Source: Desulfopila sp. IMCC35008 (lineage in GTDB: Bacteria; Desulfobacterota; Desulfobulbia; Desulfobulbales; Desulfocapsaceae). Taken from it: a stretch of 64,000 bases of DNA. Within the stretch, counting starts at the first letter, position 1, and the number at the start of each line of letters is the position of its first letter. Below, piece by piece: positions 1 through 8,865 of the stretch. Under the pieces are notes generated by a model that saw nothing but the letters and a program-made list of their open reading frames with translations, did not search any database and was not told the origin of the DNA. The position numbers and the translations under genes are program-made. Where the stretch lies: the NCBI RefSeq assembly GCF_010646885.2, contig NZ_CP050700.1, positions 4,614,501-4,678,500 of the forward strand. Reading direction: 5' to 3'.

Positions 1-255
1 TTCCTTATCGACCAGGCAGACAAGGAAGAGATGGCACGCTGTCACAAGGCTGTAGATGAACTGTTCCAACTGGCTATCGACCTGGATGGCACCATTTCCG
101 GTGAGCATGGAATCGGCCTTGAGAAAAAGCCGTACCTTGAAAACCAGATCGGTGCTTCTGGAATTAAACTGCTACAGGACCTCAAACGGATGTTCGATCC
201 TAAAAACCTTCTCAATCCGGGCAAGATGTTCGACATGCCTGCTGAGTCAGCCTGA
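1..255 (+). CDS. FAD-linked oxidase, C-terminal end (D-lactate/glycolate dehydrogenase, GlcD type), partial
   Basis: Only the last 84 residues are in the window; the gene begins upstream. They match the C-terminal end of the FAD-binding oxidase family that includes GlcD and D-lactate dehydrogenases: a GTISGEHGIGLEKKPYL stretch (the conserved GEHG-IG motif of the FAD-linked oxidase C-terminal domain) followed by the usual ending KRMFDPKNLLNPGKMF. The stop codon is 20 bases before the ATG of the iron-sulfur subunit, so the two are surely one operon. Together they would oxidise a 2-hydroxy acid such as lactate or glycolate and pass electrons to the quinone pool. The substrate cannot be decided from this fragment; lactate is favoured by the nearby acetyl-CoA synthetase and OFA carboxylate transporter. 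Confidence 0.9.
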   Translation, partial: FLIDQADKEEMARCHKAVDELFQLAIDLDGTISGEHGIGLEKKPYLENQIGASGIKLLQDLKRMFDPKNLLNPGKMFDMPAESA

Positions 256-275
256 GAAGGAGTTGAAGATTACCT

Positions 276-1580
276 ATGAATGCACATATATCACAGAAAG
301 AACTCGCAGAACAGCATCTGCTTGAAGCGGCAAAAGAGTTCCAGAAATGTATGCAGTGTGGTAAATGCCGCAGTGTCTGCCCTGTTTTCAAGGAATTCGG
401 AAACGAACTGTACGTAGCCCGCGGCAAGAACAAGCTCGCTGAAAAACTGGTTTCCGGTGATTTACAGATCACCAAGAAAGTAGAGAGCGCCATAAACGAA
501 TGCCTTAACTGTAAAACCTGTTCTACTAACTGCCCGGCCGGCGTAAGCCCGGAACACGTGGTACTCCGTTTACGCTGGTACATTACAACCCAGAAGGGTC
601 TTCACTTCTTTAAGGCACTTATCTTCCGCCAGCTGCTTTGGCGCAAGTGGCCTATCACCCTTGGCTGCTCAATCGTGGCCCTGGCTCAAAGAGTACTGTT
701 CGGTATCGGCCCCAAAAACCCGGTTCGTTATCTCTTCCCGCTTTTCGGTTTTGCCAAACGGCGTAACTTTCCGCAGCTTGCCCTGCGCAGCGCCCAGTCT
801 ATACTCCCGGAAGTGAACCCAGCCAAAAATGGTCCACGTAAAATGCGTATCGGCTATTTCACCGGTTGTGCGGGTAATCTTATCTACACCAACGTTGCCA
901 AATCTGTGGTGGATGTACTCACCGCTTACGGGCATGAGGTTGTTATACCAAAAAAGCAGAAATGTAACGGCACCCCTGTTCTGTCCAACGGTGACTATGA
1001 AGGTGCCAGACGATTGATGCAGCATAACTTCGACCTGTTCCGTCAGTACGATCTGGACGCCATCGTAGTGGCCTGCTCATCATGCGGCATGTCACTGAAA
1101 AAAGAGATCAAGGTCTTTATCGATGACAGCCCGGAATTGCAGGAATTCACCGGCAAGGTATACGATATTAATGAATTTATTGAACAGAATCTTGAGATCA
1201 AGCCGGAACAGCTTGGTCGTCTGCCGTACAAGGTAACCTATCACGACCCATGTCACATGGTTCGTGGACAGGGTATCAAGGACCAACCTAGAGAGCTGCT
1301 TAAGATGATTCCCGGTGTGGAATTTACCGAGATGAAAAACGCAGACACCTGCTGCGGCTCCGCCGGAAGTTACTGTATCACCCATTATGAGACCTCGATC
1401 AAAATAAATGATCACAAAATCAAGGATATACAAGATGCCAATGTCGACATGGTTGCCACCGGTTGCCCGACCTGTGTCATGCATATCTCAGACAATCTGG
1501 CCCAGCATGATTCAAAAGAAAATGTAAAATTCGTTGTTGAACTGCTGGCGGATTCCCTGCGGGCTGCCAAAACAATATAA
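276..1580 (+). CDS. Iron-sulfur subunit of lactate/glycolate oxidase (GlcF/LldE-like, CCG domains)
   Basis: This 434-residue protein has two 4Fe-4S ferredoxin-type clusters near the N-terminus (CMQCGKCRSVCP at about residue 26 and CLNCKTCSTNCP at about 73). Two cysteine-rich CCG domains follow, with CSSCG near residue 269 and the DTCCGSAGSYC and GCPTC motifs toward the end. This is the standard layout of the electron-transfer subunit of glycolate oxidase and of multi-subunit lactate dehydrogenases. A hydrophobic-basic stretch between ferredoxin and CCG parts (about 110-150) could touch the membrane. It lies 20 bases downstream of the FAD subunit and is the last gene of that operon, followed by a palindrome and a bidirectional terminator. 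Family assignment is firm; whether the substrate is lactate or glycolate is inferred. Confidence 0.9.
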   Translation: MNAHISQKELAEQHLLEAAKEFQKCMQCGKCRSVCPVFKEFGNELYVARGKNKLAEKLVSGDLQITKKVESAINECLNCKTCSTNCPAGVSPEHVVLRLRWYITTQKGLHFFKALIFRQLLWRKWPITLGCSIVALAQRVLFGIGPKNPVRYLFPLFGFAKRRNFPQLALRSAQSILPEVNPAKNGPRKMRIGYFTGCAGNLIYTNVAKSVVDVLTAYGHEVVIPKKQKCNGTPVLSNGDYEGARRLMQHNFDLFRQYDLDAIVVACSSCGMSLKKEIKVFIDDSPELQEFTGKVYDINEFIEQNLEIKPEQLGRLPYKVTYHDPCHMVRGQGIKDQPRELLKMIPGVEFTEMKNADTCCGSAGSYCITHYETSIKINDHKIKDIQDANVDMVATGCPTCVMHISDNLAQHDSKENVKFVVELLADSLRAAKTI

Positions 1581-1603
1581 CCCTCGTTTTCCATACAAGA
1601 AAT

Positions 1604-1628
1604 GGGGTCAGACCTAAGGTCTGACCCC
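1604..1628. repeat. GGGGTCAGACC palindromic repeat, copy 1
   Basis: A perfect inverted repeat with 11-base arms (GGGGTCAGACC and its complement) around the trinucleotide TAA, just after the iron-sulfur subunit stop codon. A second copy with one changed base pair lies at 51934-51958, also just downstream of a gene, and both are followed by CGG and then a TCAGTAC a few bases on. The shared flank shows they are members of one dispersed repeat family rather than chance terminators. Palindromes of this kind look like REP elements mobilised by RAYT transposases; no transposase gene is in the window. Confidence 0.7.
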
Positions 1629-1691
1629 GGAAAAATCAGTACAACACTTCTTCATCGGCGGGAGCGCTCAATGCCCCCCCGGTTTTACATA

Positions 1692-1737
1692 AAAACAGAA
1701 AAGCGGATACCCACGTGGGCATCCGCTTTCCTGTTTT
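1692..1737. terminator. Bidirectional terminator between the lactate operon and acs
   Basis: A long hairpin sits between two convergent genes. The arms AAAACAG...AAGCGGATACCCAC and GTGGGCATCCGCTTTCCTGTTTT pair almost completely and have A-runs on the left and T-runs on the right, so it can end transcription from both sides. Confidence 0.8.
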
Positions 1738-1769
1738 CAGTGGTTAGTTAATTAGGGTGGACGGCCTAA

Positions 1770-3806
1770 TTATCCTTGTACCATCTTCTGAATTTCTTCT
1801 ACAATCTCCGGATTCGCGAGCGTCATCACGTTACCCACATCACCATTATTGGAGATTGCACCGAGCACCCTTCTCATCAATTTACCTGAGCGGGTCTTCG
1901 GCATATCCGGAACGATCCAGACATTTTTACATTTGGCGATCTTACCGATCTGGAAGGTAATGGCATCAGCAACCTTCTGCTGCAGCTCCGGTGATGATTC
2001 GTAACCCGGTTTAAGGGATACATAGAGCTCCGGCTCCTTACCTTTAATTTCATGGTTAACCGGTACAACTGCGGCTTCCGCCACCTCAGGTACCGTAAGT
2101 GCCGCCGACTCAATCTCCTTTGTTCCGAGACGATGCCCTGAAACATTGATGACGTCATCGATACGACCGAGGACACGTACATAGCCATCCTCAGCGAGAA
2201 CAGCAGCATCACCTGTCATGTACGGCCAGTCACGCCAGTCTTTCGACTCACGATTCTTATTGTACATACCGAAATAGCTTTCAACAAAGCGCTCCCTGTC
2301 GCCCCATACCGTCATCATCATGCCCGGCCACGGGTTCGCGATACAAATGTTTCCTGCCTTACCACAACCCGGTTCAAGAACCGCACCTTCCTCATCAAAC
2401 ACCACCGGATGGATTCCAGGCACACCCGGCCCGGCACTACCCGGCTTCATGGGTTGCATACCCGGCACGGTACTACAGAGGAAACCACCCGTCTCTGTCT
2501 GCCAGTAGGTATCGACAATGGCCGCCTGTCCTTGACCAACGACGTTGTAATACCACTTCCAGACCTCAGGCTCAATCGGCTCACCAACTGTGGTCATATG
2601 CTTGAACTTGTAGTTGTACTTAGCTGGCTCATCCGGCCCGACTTTACGCAAGGCACGAATTGCAGTCGGTGCCGTATGGAAGATATTTACATCGAGTTCC
2701 TGGGCAATCCTCCATGAACGTCCAGCATCCGGATAGGTAGGTACACCTTCATAGATTACAGAGGAAGCACACAACGCAAGCGGTCCGTAAACGATAAAGG
2801 AGTGACCGGTAATCCAGCCAATATCCGCCATACACCAGTATACATCCTCAGGATGAATATCCTGAATATACTTGGACATTGCGGTTACATACGACAGATA
2901 ACCACCGGTACCGTGCAGACAACCCTTGGGTTTGCCTGTTGTACCACTTGTGTACATCATGAACAGTCCCTCTTCAGCCAGCATCTCTTCCGGCTCTACC
3001 CGGGCACCATAATACTTCTTGAGTTCATCGTTTACCACGACGTCGCGGCCTTCTACCAGTGCTGAAGGGCTTGACATCTTACCGGGATAGCGCTGCCATA
3101 CTAGTAAGGTATCAACTTCCTGACCGGCGTCTTTGGCCAGTTGACACGCTTCATCGTCTACTGCCTTATGATCCAGCAGATTTCCTGCCCTGTAGTACGA
3201 ATCCATGGTGATCAGGACGCGGCTATTAGAATCTACAACCCTGTCTGCACAGGCACTTGCCGAAAATCCACCAAAAACAACCGAATGAATGACTCCAATG
3301 CGGGCACAGGCCAGCATGGTAATCGGCAGTTCTGCTGACATTGGCATATGGATGGTAACCCTGTCGCCACGCTTTAATTTTGCGGTATCACGCAACAGTG
3401 CAGCAAATTCGTTAACACGGACGTAGAGTTCTTGATAGGTGATATGAGAAACTCTCTCACCTTCCGGCTCAGCAACAAAATGAATGGCGGTTTTATTCTT
3501 GTTCTTATCAAGATGACGGTCGATACAATTATAACTGGCATTCAGCTTACCGCCTTTAAACCACTTGAAACTCGGTGCATCACTGGTGTCAAGTACTTCA
3601 TCCCATTTCTTGTACCAGGTCAACAGATCTGCAAACTCTGTGTAGTAGTCAGGAAAATTATCAAGTGAAAATCTTTCAAAGATAGATTTATCCGTAAGGT
3701 TTGCCTGGGCAATAAACTCTTCCGACGGATGATACAACTCTTCTTCTTTCCAATGGACGGCAATTTGCGCTTCAGAAGTTTCTACTACTTTTGTTTCGTC
3801 GCTCAT
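1770..3806 (-). CDS. acs: Acetyl-CoA synthetase (AMP-forming)
   Basis: The 678-residue protein activates acetate with ATP and CoA to acetyl-CoA via acetyl-AMP. It has the ACS N-terminal domain (about 35-95), the P-loop-like YTSGTTGKPKG motif near residue 290, the YWQTETGG substrate-pocket motif near 438, the hinge aspartate region YMTGDAA, and near the C-terminus the acetylatable-lysine signature PKTRSGKLMRR. All core motifs are intact and the length is slightly above the usual 650. I prefer the ATG at 3806 over the adjacent in-frame TTG because an AAGGAG box lies 7 bases before it. It is convergent with the lactate oxidase operon and about 70 bases downstream of the OFA transporter, with which it may be cotranscribed. 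A role in acetate assimilation or in scavenging acetate from incomplete lactate oxidation is likely. Confidence 0.95.
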   Translation of the reverse strand: MSDETKVVETSEAQIAVHWKEEELYHPSEEFIAQANLTDKSIFERFSLDNFPDYYTEFADLLTWYKKWDEVLDTSDAPSFKWFKGGKLNASYNCIDRHLDKNKNKTAIHFVAEPEGERVSHITYQELYVRVNEFAALLRDTAKLKRGDRVTIHMPMSAELPITMLACARIGVIHSVVFGGFSASACADRVVDSNSRVLITMDSYYRAGNLLDHKAVDDEACQLAKDAGQEVDTLLVWQRYPGKMSSPSALVEGRDVVVNDELKKYYGARVEPEEMLAEEGLFMMYTSGTTGKPKGCLHGTGGYLSYVTAMSKYIQDIHPEDVYWCMADIGWITGHSFIVYGPLALCASSVIYEGVPTYPDAGRSWRIAQELDVNIFHTAPTAIRALRKVGPDEPAKYNYKFKHMTTVGEPIEPEVWKWYYNVVGQGQAAIVDTYWQTETGGFLCSTVPGMQPMKPGSAGPGVPGIHPVVFDEEGAVLEPGCGKAGNICIANPWPGMMMTVWGDRERFVESYFGMYNKNRESKDWRDWPYMTGDAAVLAEDGYVRVLGRIDDVINVSGHRLGTKEIESAALTVPEVAEAAVVPVNHEIKGKEPELYVSLKPGYESSPELQQKVADAITFQIGKIAKCKNVWIVPDMPKTRSGKLMRRVLGAISNNGDVGNVMTLANPEIVEEIQKMVQG

Positions 3807-3875
3807 CAAGTAGCTCCTTTTTCAGAGATAATATTAGAGTACTTACCCCACCCCAAAATGGGAAATCATTATGAC

Positions 3876-5213
3876 CTACACATTCACACGCTCAACTTCC
3901 GGATCACTGTGATATTGAGAGTAACTTGGCTTTGTAAGGATTTTAGCCAGGATAACGCCTGCAATGAGTAGTGCACCAGAGAGATAGAACGCATTGTTCA
4001 GACTACCGGTTACATCCTGAATCCAACCGCCGAGCCTGGCTACAAACACACCAAAACCCCAACCCATAAAGACGATACCATAATTCATACCAAGGTTCTT
4101 CGGCCCGAAAAAGTCGCCTACGAAAGAAGGCATAAGGGCCAGACCACCACCGTACTGCCAGTATGCGATTCCTACCACGAGGAACAGCAGGGCTACGTTT
4201 TTACTGGCGATAACCATCGGCAGTGAAAACATACACAGAGCAGAGACACTGCAATTCAGCATGTATGCATTGGTTCTACCAATCTTATCTGAGTAGAAAC
4301 CGGTACCGACACGGCCCGTGGCATTTACAAGCCCGCCGAAACAGACGAGGATCCAGGCGTTAGCAAAGAAGAACGGAATGTCCTTTGCTGTCACTGAAAG
4401 AATACCTTTTGCAGAACTAATGATCAGAAGACCTGACTGGGTGGTGAGAATGAACATGAATACCAGTGCCCAACACTGCCAGGTTTTCATCATCATACCT
4501 GTTTCCCAGTTGTTGACTTTCACCGGACCTGTACCCGCTTTTATTTCTGCTGCTGTAGCCACGGTTCCCGGAGGTACATAACCTTCTTCCGGAGTCTTCA
4601 ACAGCTGACCAGCTATAAGTACTACGACACAGAAAAATGATCCCAGACCTATAAAACTTCCGGTTACACCATACTTATCAATGAGGAACTGGCCCAGATA
4701 ACCAATATAAAGCGCAGCACCACCGTAACCACCAACTACCAGACCGGCAACGAGCCCACGTTTTTTCGGGCCAAACCATTTGAGTGCCGCAGGTGTCGGA
4801 GCAGCATAGCCGATACCCATACCCATACCACCGAGGATACCGAAACCAATCAGCAGGCCAGTGTAGCTTTTCATCAAGCCAGCAATAATACAGCCGACAG
4901 CCAGTAACAGACCACCGACCGTTGCACCGAACTTCGGGCTGATTTTATCCTGAATTTTACCGCCGGGGATCATAAATACGGCGAAAATGATAACACACAG
5001 GGTAAATGGCGTTGCCGCCTGTGCGTTGGTCAAATAGGTCCAGCCGGCATTCATCGAATCTGCCGGAAACATTTGACCTGCTTTATCGACATTAACAAGT
5101 GCTGATTTCCAGATACTCCAGGCATAGAGTATACCCAGACATAGATTTATAGAGGTTCCTGCAAATGTAGTGACCCACGCTTGGGTAGGCTCTTTTTGTA
5201 TCGATTCAGTCAT
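3876..5213 (-). CDS. OFA-family MFS carboxylate transporter (oxalate/formate antiporter type)
   Basis: A 445-residue inner-membrane protein with about twelve hydrophobic segments and the features of the oxalate:formate antiporter family: WVTTFAGTSINLCLGILYAWSIW at the N-terminus, the GGMGMGIGYAAPTPAALKWF loop after segment 4, and a late MNYGIVFMGWGFGVF segment. Members move monocarboxylates or dicarboxylates (lactate, pyruvate, formate, oxalate, acetate). It lies upstream of acetyl-CoA synthetase on the same strand, with an AGGAG ribosome site before its ATG, which suggests uptake or exchange of acetate, lactate or pyruvate. The exact substrate is not readable from the sequence. Its 5-prime side faces a long empty region that presumably holds the promoter. 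Confidence 0.88.
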   Translation of the reverse strand: MTESIQKEPTQAWVTTFAGTSINLCLGILYAWSIWKSALVNVDKAGQMFPADSMNAGWTYLTNAQAATPFTLCVIIFAVFMIPGGKIQDKISPKFGATVGGLLLAVGCIIAGLMKSYTGLLIGFGILGGMGMGIGYAAPTPAALKWFGPKKRGLVAGLVVGGYGGAALYIGYLGQFLIDKYGVTGSFIGLGSFFCVVVLIAGQLLKTPEEGYVPPGTVATAAEIKAGTGPVKVNNWETGMMMKTWQCWALVFMFILTTQSGLLIISSAKGILSVTAKDIPFFFANAWILVCFGGLVNATGRVGTGFYSDKIGRTNAYMLNCSVSALCMFSLPMVIASKNVALLFLVVGIAYWQYGGGLALMPSFVGDFFGPKNLGMNYGIVFMGWGFGVFVARLGGWIQDVTGSLNNAFYLSGALLIAGVILAKILTKPSYSQYHSDPEVERVNV

Positions 5214-6160
5214 CTGGATCTCCTATGAGTGAATATTTGCGTACTTTGATCCGCTTAATCTGCCGAATAGTATTTATGTTTGCGGCCTGCCTTCCTTCCG
5301 CCACGCGCCCACAGGTACTGCTCCCGTTCTTTCCTCCCTTGTCGTTAAGATTAGCTGCGATGCACCACTCATTCGCCGCATCGCCACATGTTTTACCAAG
5401 GCTTTTCTTCTGCACTCAGCACACCTGACTTCGCTTTTAGCTTTCTCTTCCTGATTTTACTCTTCTTTCACCAGCCGCCATCACGTTTTAGAAACTCGGT
5501 TTCTACTGATAAACCACAGTTCTCCATCAGCTCACCTATTCGCCTCTCTATTTCTTGCTTGAAGTGACTTCTTCTTTCAAACCTGGCAACCAGATCTGCT
5601 GCATATCAATCTCGTTATGCAGTGTTTTACATTTATTGGAAGTAATAAGATTTAATCGAAAACCCTTCACAGAAACATGTATTTTTGTCAACATACGCTC
5701 CTTGAAAACATTTCCAATTCAGCCCCCATCGCAACGTGAAATACACTTTTGCGAATTTGAGTCAGCGTCTCTATTTCGCTAGCATCAATTTTATTTAACA
5801 AATGAATCACGATAATTCAAGTAAAAATTTTGTGCATTTTTGCCTTTTCATATCTGAGAATGCTTATCATCTTACTAAAATAACACAATTATCTTCTTTT
5901 TGGAAACCTGGTTTCTATACTGTTTTCCGTTTGTTAGAAATTTATGACAACTAAAACGATTGAAAGTTACATGGAGGGCATGACTAAAGGAGAAACAAAG
6001 ATGTAGTAAAACCTCTTAAAACCATAATAACATTTTGAAGTGACATGATTAACACTGTTACCGAATGAGCAAAACCTCTTCCCGTCTCCAATGTACTACA
6101 ATGTGCAACCTATGGTAATAACCGGACAATCTGAAAAGTATCAAAAAAAATGATTTTCCA
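5214..6160. other. 947-base gap without a supported gene
   Basis: No open frame here has a convincing start, codon use or family motif. The left half (5214-5560) is C- and T-rich on the plus strand and would be the leader and promoter region of the minus-strand OFA transporter. The right half (about 5780-6150) is clearly A+T-rich and contains two copies of AAAACCTCTT (6008 and 6069). I see no hairpin strong enough to call a terminator for the CBS gene. Confidence 0.5.
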
Positions 6161-6778
6161 TCATCCCCAGAGATTCAACCGAGGATTTTCGGCAAACCCC
6201 CGAAGTATATCGCCTCTGGTAACGACACCGACCAAACGGGTATCGTCTCTGAGCACGGGCATTGCATCTACATGATAGTAGGCCATAACATGGGCAACTC
6301 GCCTAATATCGCTCCTGGAATCGGTGGTGATCGTCTCTTTCGGTACGACTTCAGCGACAGTCATCCCGGCATCCATGTCTACTACATCATCAACAACCTT
6401 TATTCTCCTGAGAATGTCACGGTCTGCCAGTAAGCCTGCAACCTCCTGCCTGTCAGAAACAACGACAAGTTGTCGAATTCCTTCTTCTTTCAACCGTAGC
6501 CAGGCCTCCATGAGGGGAGCATCGCTGCGAATGGTGGCCGCCGGTGAACCCATAATCTGGTAGATATGCACCAGTGGCTCGAGCATGCTCTTCTTCTCTA
6601 TGGCCTGCCGGTAGGCAGCAATCCCCTCAGGAGGTTGTCTGTTCTCAGGAAACGGAAAAGGCTCTTCCCCTTCCATAATGGGAGTTACCGGAGAACGACG
6701 ATCCACTCTCTTCTGCTTTTCAAGGGCTTCCATCGGTCCCTTGAAACGCTGTCCGTCAAGATCGTAGATGTAGAACAT
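6161..6778 (-). CDS. Tandem CBS-domain protein
   Basis: A 205-residue soluble protein. The first ~70 residues are charged with no domain that I recognise (FYIYDLDGQRFKGPMEALEKQKRVDRRSPVTPIM). Two CBS domains follow, at about 72-127 (IMGSPAATIRSDAPLMEAWLRL...ADRDIL) and 137-195 (VVPKETITTDSRSDIRRVAHVM...TRGDILRGF). CBS pairs bind adenosine nucleotides and act as sensors. It has a clean AGG ribosome site and is the last gene of the minus-strand purine importer cluster, 56 bases after the ATPase. I infer that it senses a purine nucleotide and tunes purine uptake or use; no effector domain is present, so its target is unknown. Confidence 0.8.
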   Translation of the reverse strand: MFYIYDLDGQRFKGPMEALEKQKRVDRRSPVTPIMEGEEPFPFPENRQPPEGIAAYRQAIEKKSMLEPLVHIYQIMGSPAATIRSDAPLMEAWLRLKEEGIRQLVVVSDRQEVAGLLADRDILRRIKVVDDVVDMDAGMTVAEVVPKETITTDSRSDIRRVAHVMAYYHVDAMPVLRDDTRLVGVVTRGDILRGFAENPRLNLWG

Positions 6779-6834
6779 AGTTACCTCCCCGGCTTAGAGT
6801 ACCCGGATATAAAAGGTACAAGAGTAGAGTAGTA

Positions 6835-8328
6835 TCAGACTTCCAGACCCGCCATCATACCAGGAATAGCAGCGACTTTATCCTGATCATTCCGTGAGAA
6901 GCAATCCACCAGCCGGCCTCCGAACATCACACCTATCCTGTCTGAAAGAGCAAGGGCCTCGGAAAGATCTCCTGTTACCAATAAGATACCAGCCTGTTCG
7001 CGTGCTTTCAATAACAGGTTCCACACATCTTCAGCCGCTGAGATATCAAGCCCCTGAGTCGGCTGTTCGGCCACAATGAGTCTGGGGCGCCGGTAGAATT
7101 CACGGGCCAGGACCATTTTCTGGAGGTTGCCACCGGACAATTGCCAGGCTAACGCATCCAGGTTGGGCGGACGTATATCAAATTCATTGATAAGGTATTC
7201 GGCCTTCATCCTGGCAGCCTCTTTCTGCAACCAAGGCCCTTTGGTAAAACCGCCCCTGGTCGTTAAAAGGAAATTATCAAGCAAGTCGAGCCCCTGGCAG
7301 GTTGCAAGCCCCTGCCTGTCCTCTGGAATGTAGCTAAGCGCCAGATTCCAGGTTCGGGATCTAAAAAATTTCCGCCATTCAAGGCCAAGAATTTTTACTG
7401 TCCCCTTGGGTGGTTTATGTAGACCGCAGACCGATTCAACCAACGGCTTCTGACCATTTCCTGCCACCCCGACCAGGCCAAGGATTTCCCCCTGCCGCAA
7501 CTCCAGGTCAACAGATTTCAACCGTTTTTCACTCAGTCTCTCAATTTTAAGGACAATCTGGCGTGGTTCCATCGGCTGTCGATCCACCTCAAGTAACACC
7601 TGCCTGCCAACCATCCGTTCGGCAAGCTCAACGGTGGAGGACACCTCGGAGGTGGAAACCTGGTCGATAACCTCACCACGACGTAATATGGCGATTGAAT
7701 CCGCTACCGCCATAACCTCTTCAAGTTTATGGCTGATAAAGACTATGGACTTGCCCTCTTTCACCATAAGACGCATGGTGGCAAAGAGGGTTTGCGCCTC
7801 AGCCGGAGTCAGCACTGCTGTCGGTTCATCGAAAATCAGAAAATTGGATTTCCTGTGCAGTAGTTTCAGGATTTCAACTTGCTGCTTCTCGCCCATCGAC
7901 AGCTCACGGATTTTCGCGGCAGGGTCTATCTGCATATTGTACTTCTCTGCCAGTTCCCGGACCTGTTGTTGCACTGCTGCGGCTTTCAAGAAGAAGCTAC
8001 CCTTTTGCCCAAGAAAGACATTCTCGGCAACGGTCATGGCCTCCACCAGCTTGAAATGCTGGTAAACCATGCCAATTCCAGCCATTATAGCCTGTTCTGT
8101 CGATCCAAATACCGTCTTTGTCTTACCAATATAGATGGCACCGGAGGTGGGTTGGAGCTGTCCGGCCAGTATCGACATAAGCGTAGACTTTCCGGCTCCG
8201 TTTTCACCTAGCAGCGCGAGCACCTTACCCGGCACAATCGAAAGGCTCACATCCTTATTGGCCTGCACATCGCCAAACGACTTGGATATTTTCTCAAGTC
8301 GAATCTGCGCAAGTCCGGGCTGCTCCAT
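6835..8328 (-). CDS. Nucleoside-type ABC importer ATP-binding protein (two ABC domains)
   Basis: A fused double ATPase of about 497 residues, typical of the CUT2/nucleoside importers. The first half has Walker A GENGAGKST, signature LSMGEKQQVE and Walker B LIFDEPTAVLTP, with ISHKLEE as H-loop. The second half has the degenerate GVAGNGQK in place of Walker A, then LSGGNLQK and IVAEQPTQGLD, which is normal for this family. I chose the ATG at 8328, preceded by GGGAG, over an in-frame TTG at 8349 that would overlap gpt; this start follows the gpt stop by one base. The two permeases and a BMP-family binding protein upstream identify a purine-nucleoside or related base importer. Confidence 0.9.
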   Translation of the reverse strand: MEQPGLAQIRLEKISKSFGDVQANKDVSLSIVPGKVLALLGENGAGKSTLMSILAGQLQPTSGAIYIGKTKTVFGSTEQAIMAGIGMVYQHFKLVEAMTVAENVFLGQKGSFFLKAAAVQQQVRELAEKYNMQIDPAAKIRELSMGEKQQVEILKLLHRKSNFLIFDEPTAVLTPAEAQTLFATMRLMVKEGKSIVFISHKLEEVMAVADSIAILRRGEVIDQVSTSEVSSTVELAERMVGRQVLLEVDRQPMEPRQIVLKIERLSEKRLKSVDLELRQGEILGLVGVAGNGQKPLVESVCGLHKPPKGTVKILGLEWRKFFRSRTWNLALSYIPEDRQGLATCQGLDLLDNFLLTTRGGFTKGPWLQKEAARMKAEYLINEFDIRPPNLDALAWQLSGGNLQKMVLAREFYRRPRLIVAEQPTQGLDISAAEDVWNLLLKAREQAGILLVTGDLSEALALSDRIGVMFGGRLVDCFSRNDQDKVAAIPGMMAGLEV

Positions 8329-8329
8329 G

Positions 8330-8812
8330 CTACCGCTCCCTGCCAGCAATGGGAGTCACGAACGTTGACTCGGTATCCCATGGAAAAAGTATCCAGGTAT
8401 CCTGGCTTACCTCGGTAATGTAGGTATCCACCAGAGGTCTGCCTGCCGGTTTTGCATAAACCGTGGCGAAATGGGCCTGGGGTACCATTTCACGAACGAT
8501 TTTGGCGGTCCGACCGGTATCCACGAGGTCATCTATCAGCAGCCACCCCTCACCGTTGCCGTCGAACTGTTTGAGCATCTCCGCATCCCCCTTCTTGTCT
8601 TTCCAGTCGTAACTGGAGATACAGATAGTATCAACCAGGTGGATATCGAGTTCCCGGGCAATGATGGCAGCGGGCACCATCCCACCACGGGTGATGGCGA
8701 TTATCCCCTTGAAATAATCATGCCCTAGTAACCGCCAGGCCAGGGCCTTTGAATCACGGTGAAGCTGCTCCCATGATATGGGATAGGTCTTTTTATACTG
8801 TTCGTTCATCAT
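8330..8812 (-). CDS. gpt: Xanthine-guanine phosphoribosyltransferase
   Basis: A 160-residue type I phosphoribosyltransferase, very like E. coli Gpt along its whole length: GIIAITRGGMVPAAIIARELDIHLVDTICISSYD in the N-terminal half, the PRPP-binding loop LLIDDLVDTGRTA near residue 90, and FATVYAKPAGRPLVDTYITEVSQDTWILFPWD toward the end. It converts guanine, xanthine and hypoxanthine with PRPP to the nucleotides. It sits inside the nucleoside ABC importer operon, between the second permease and the ATPase, so imported purines would be salvaged directly. That position is strong support for a purine substrate of the transporter. Confidence 0.93.
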   Translation of the reverse strand: MMNEQYKKTYPISWEQLHRDSKALAWRLLGHDYFKGIIAITRGGMVPAAIIARELDIHLVDTICISSYDWKDKKGDAEMLKQFDGNGEGWLLIDDLVDTGRTAKIVREMVPQAHFATVYAKPAGRPLVDTYITEVSQDTWILFPWDTESTFVTPIAGRER

Positions 8813-8865
8813 AAAGAGTCCTCGTCCATAACGGCCCAGCCGGATCGGCGAGCCACTTTTCCAGA

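Noticed and set aside
5206..5415. Small minus-strand open frame upstream of the OFA transporter
   Set aside because: It overlaps the transporter start and has no ribosome site or recognisable sequence.
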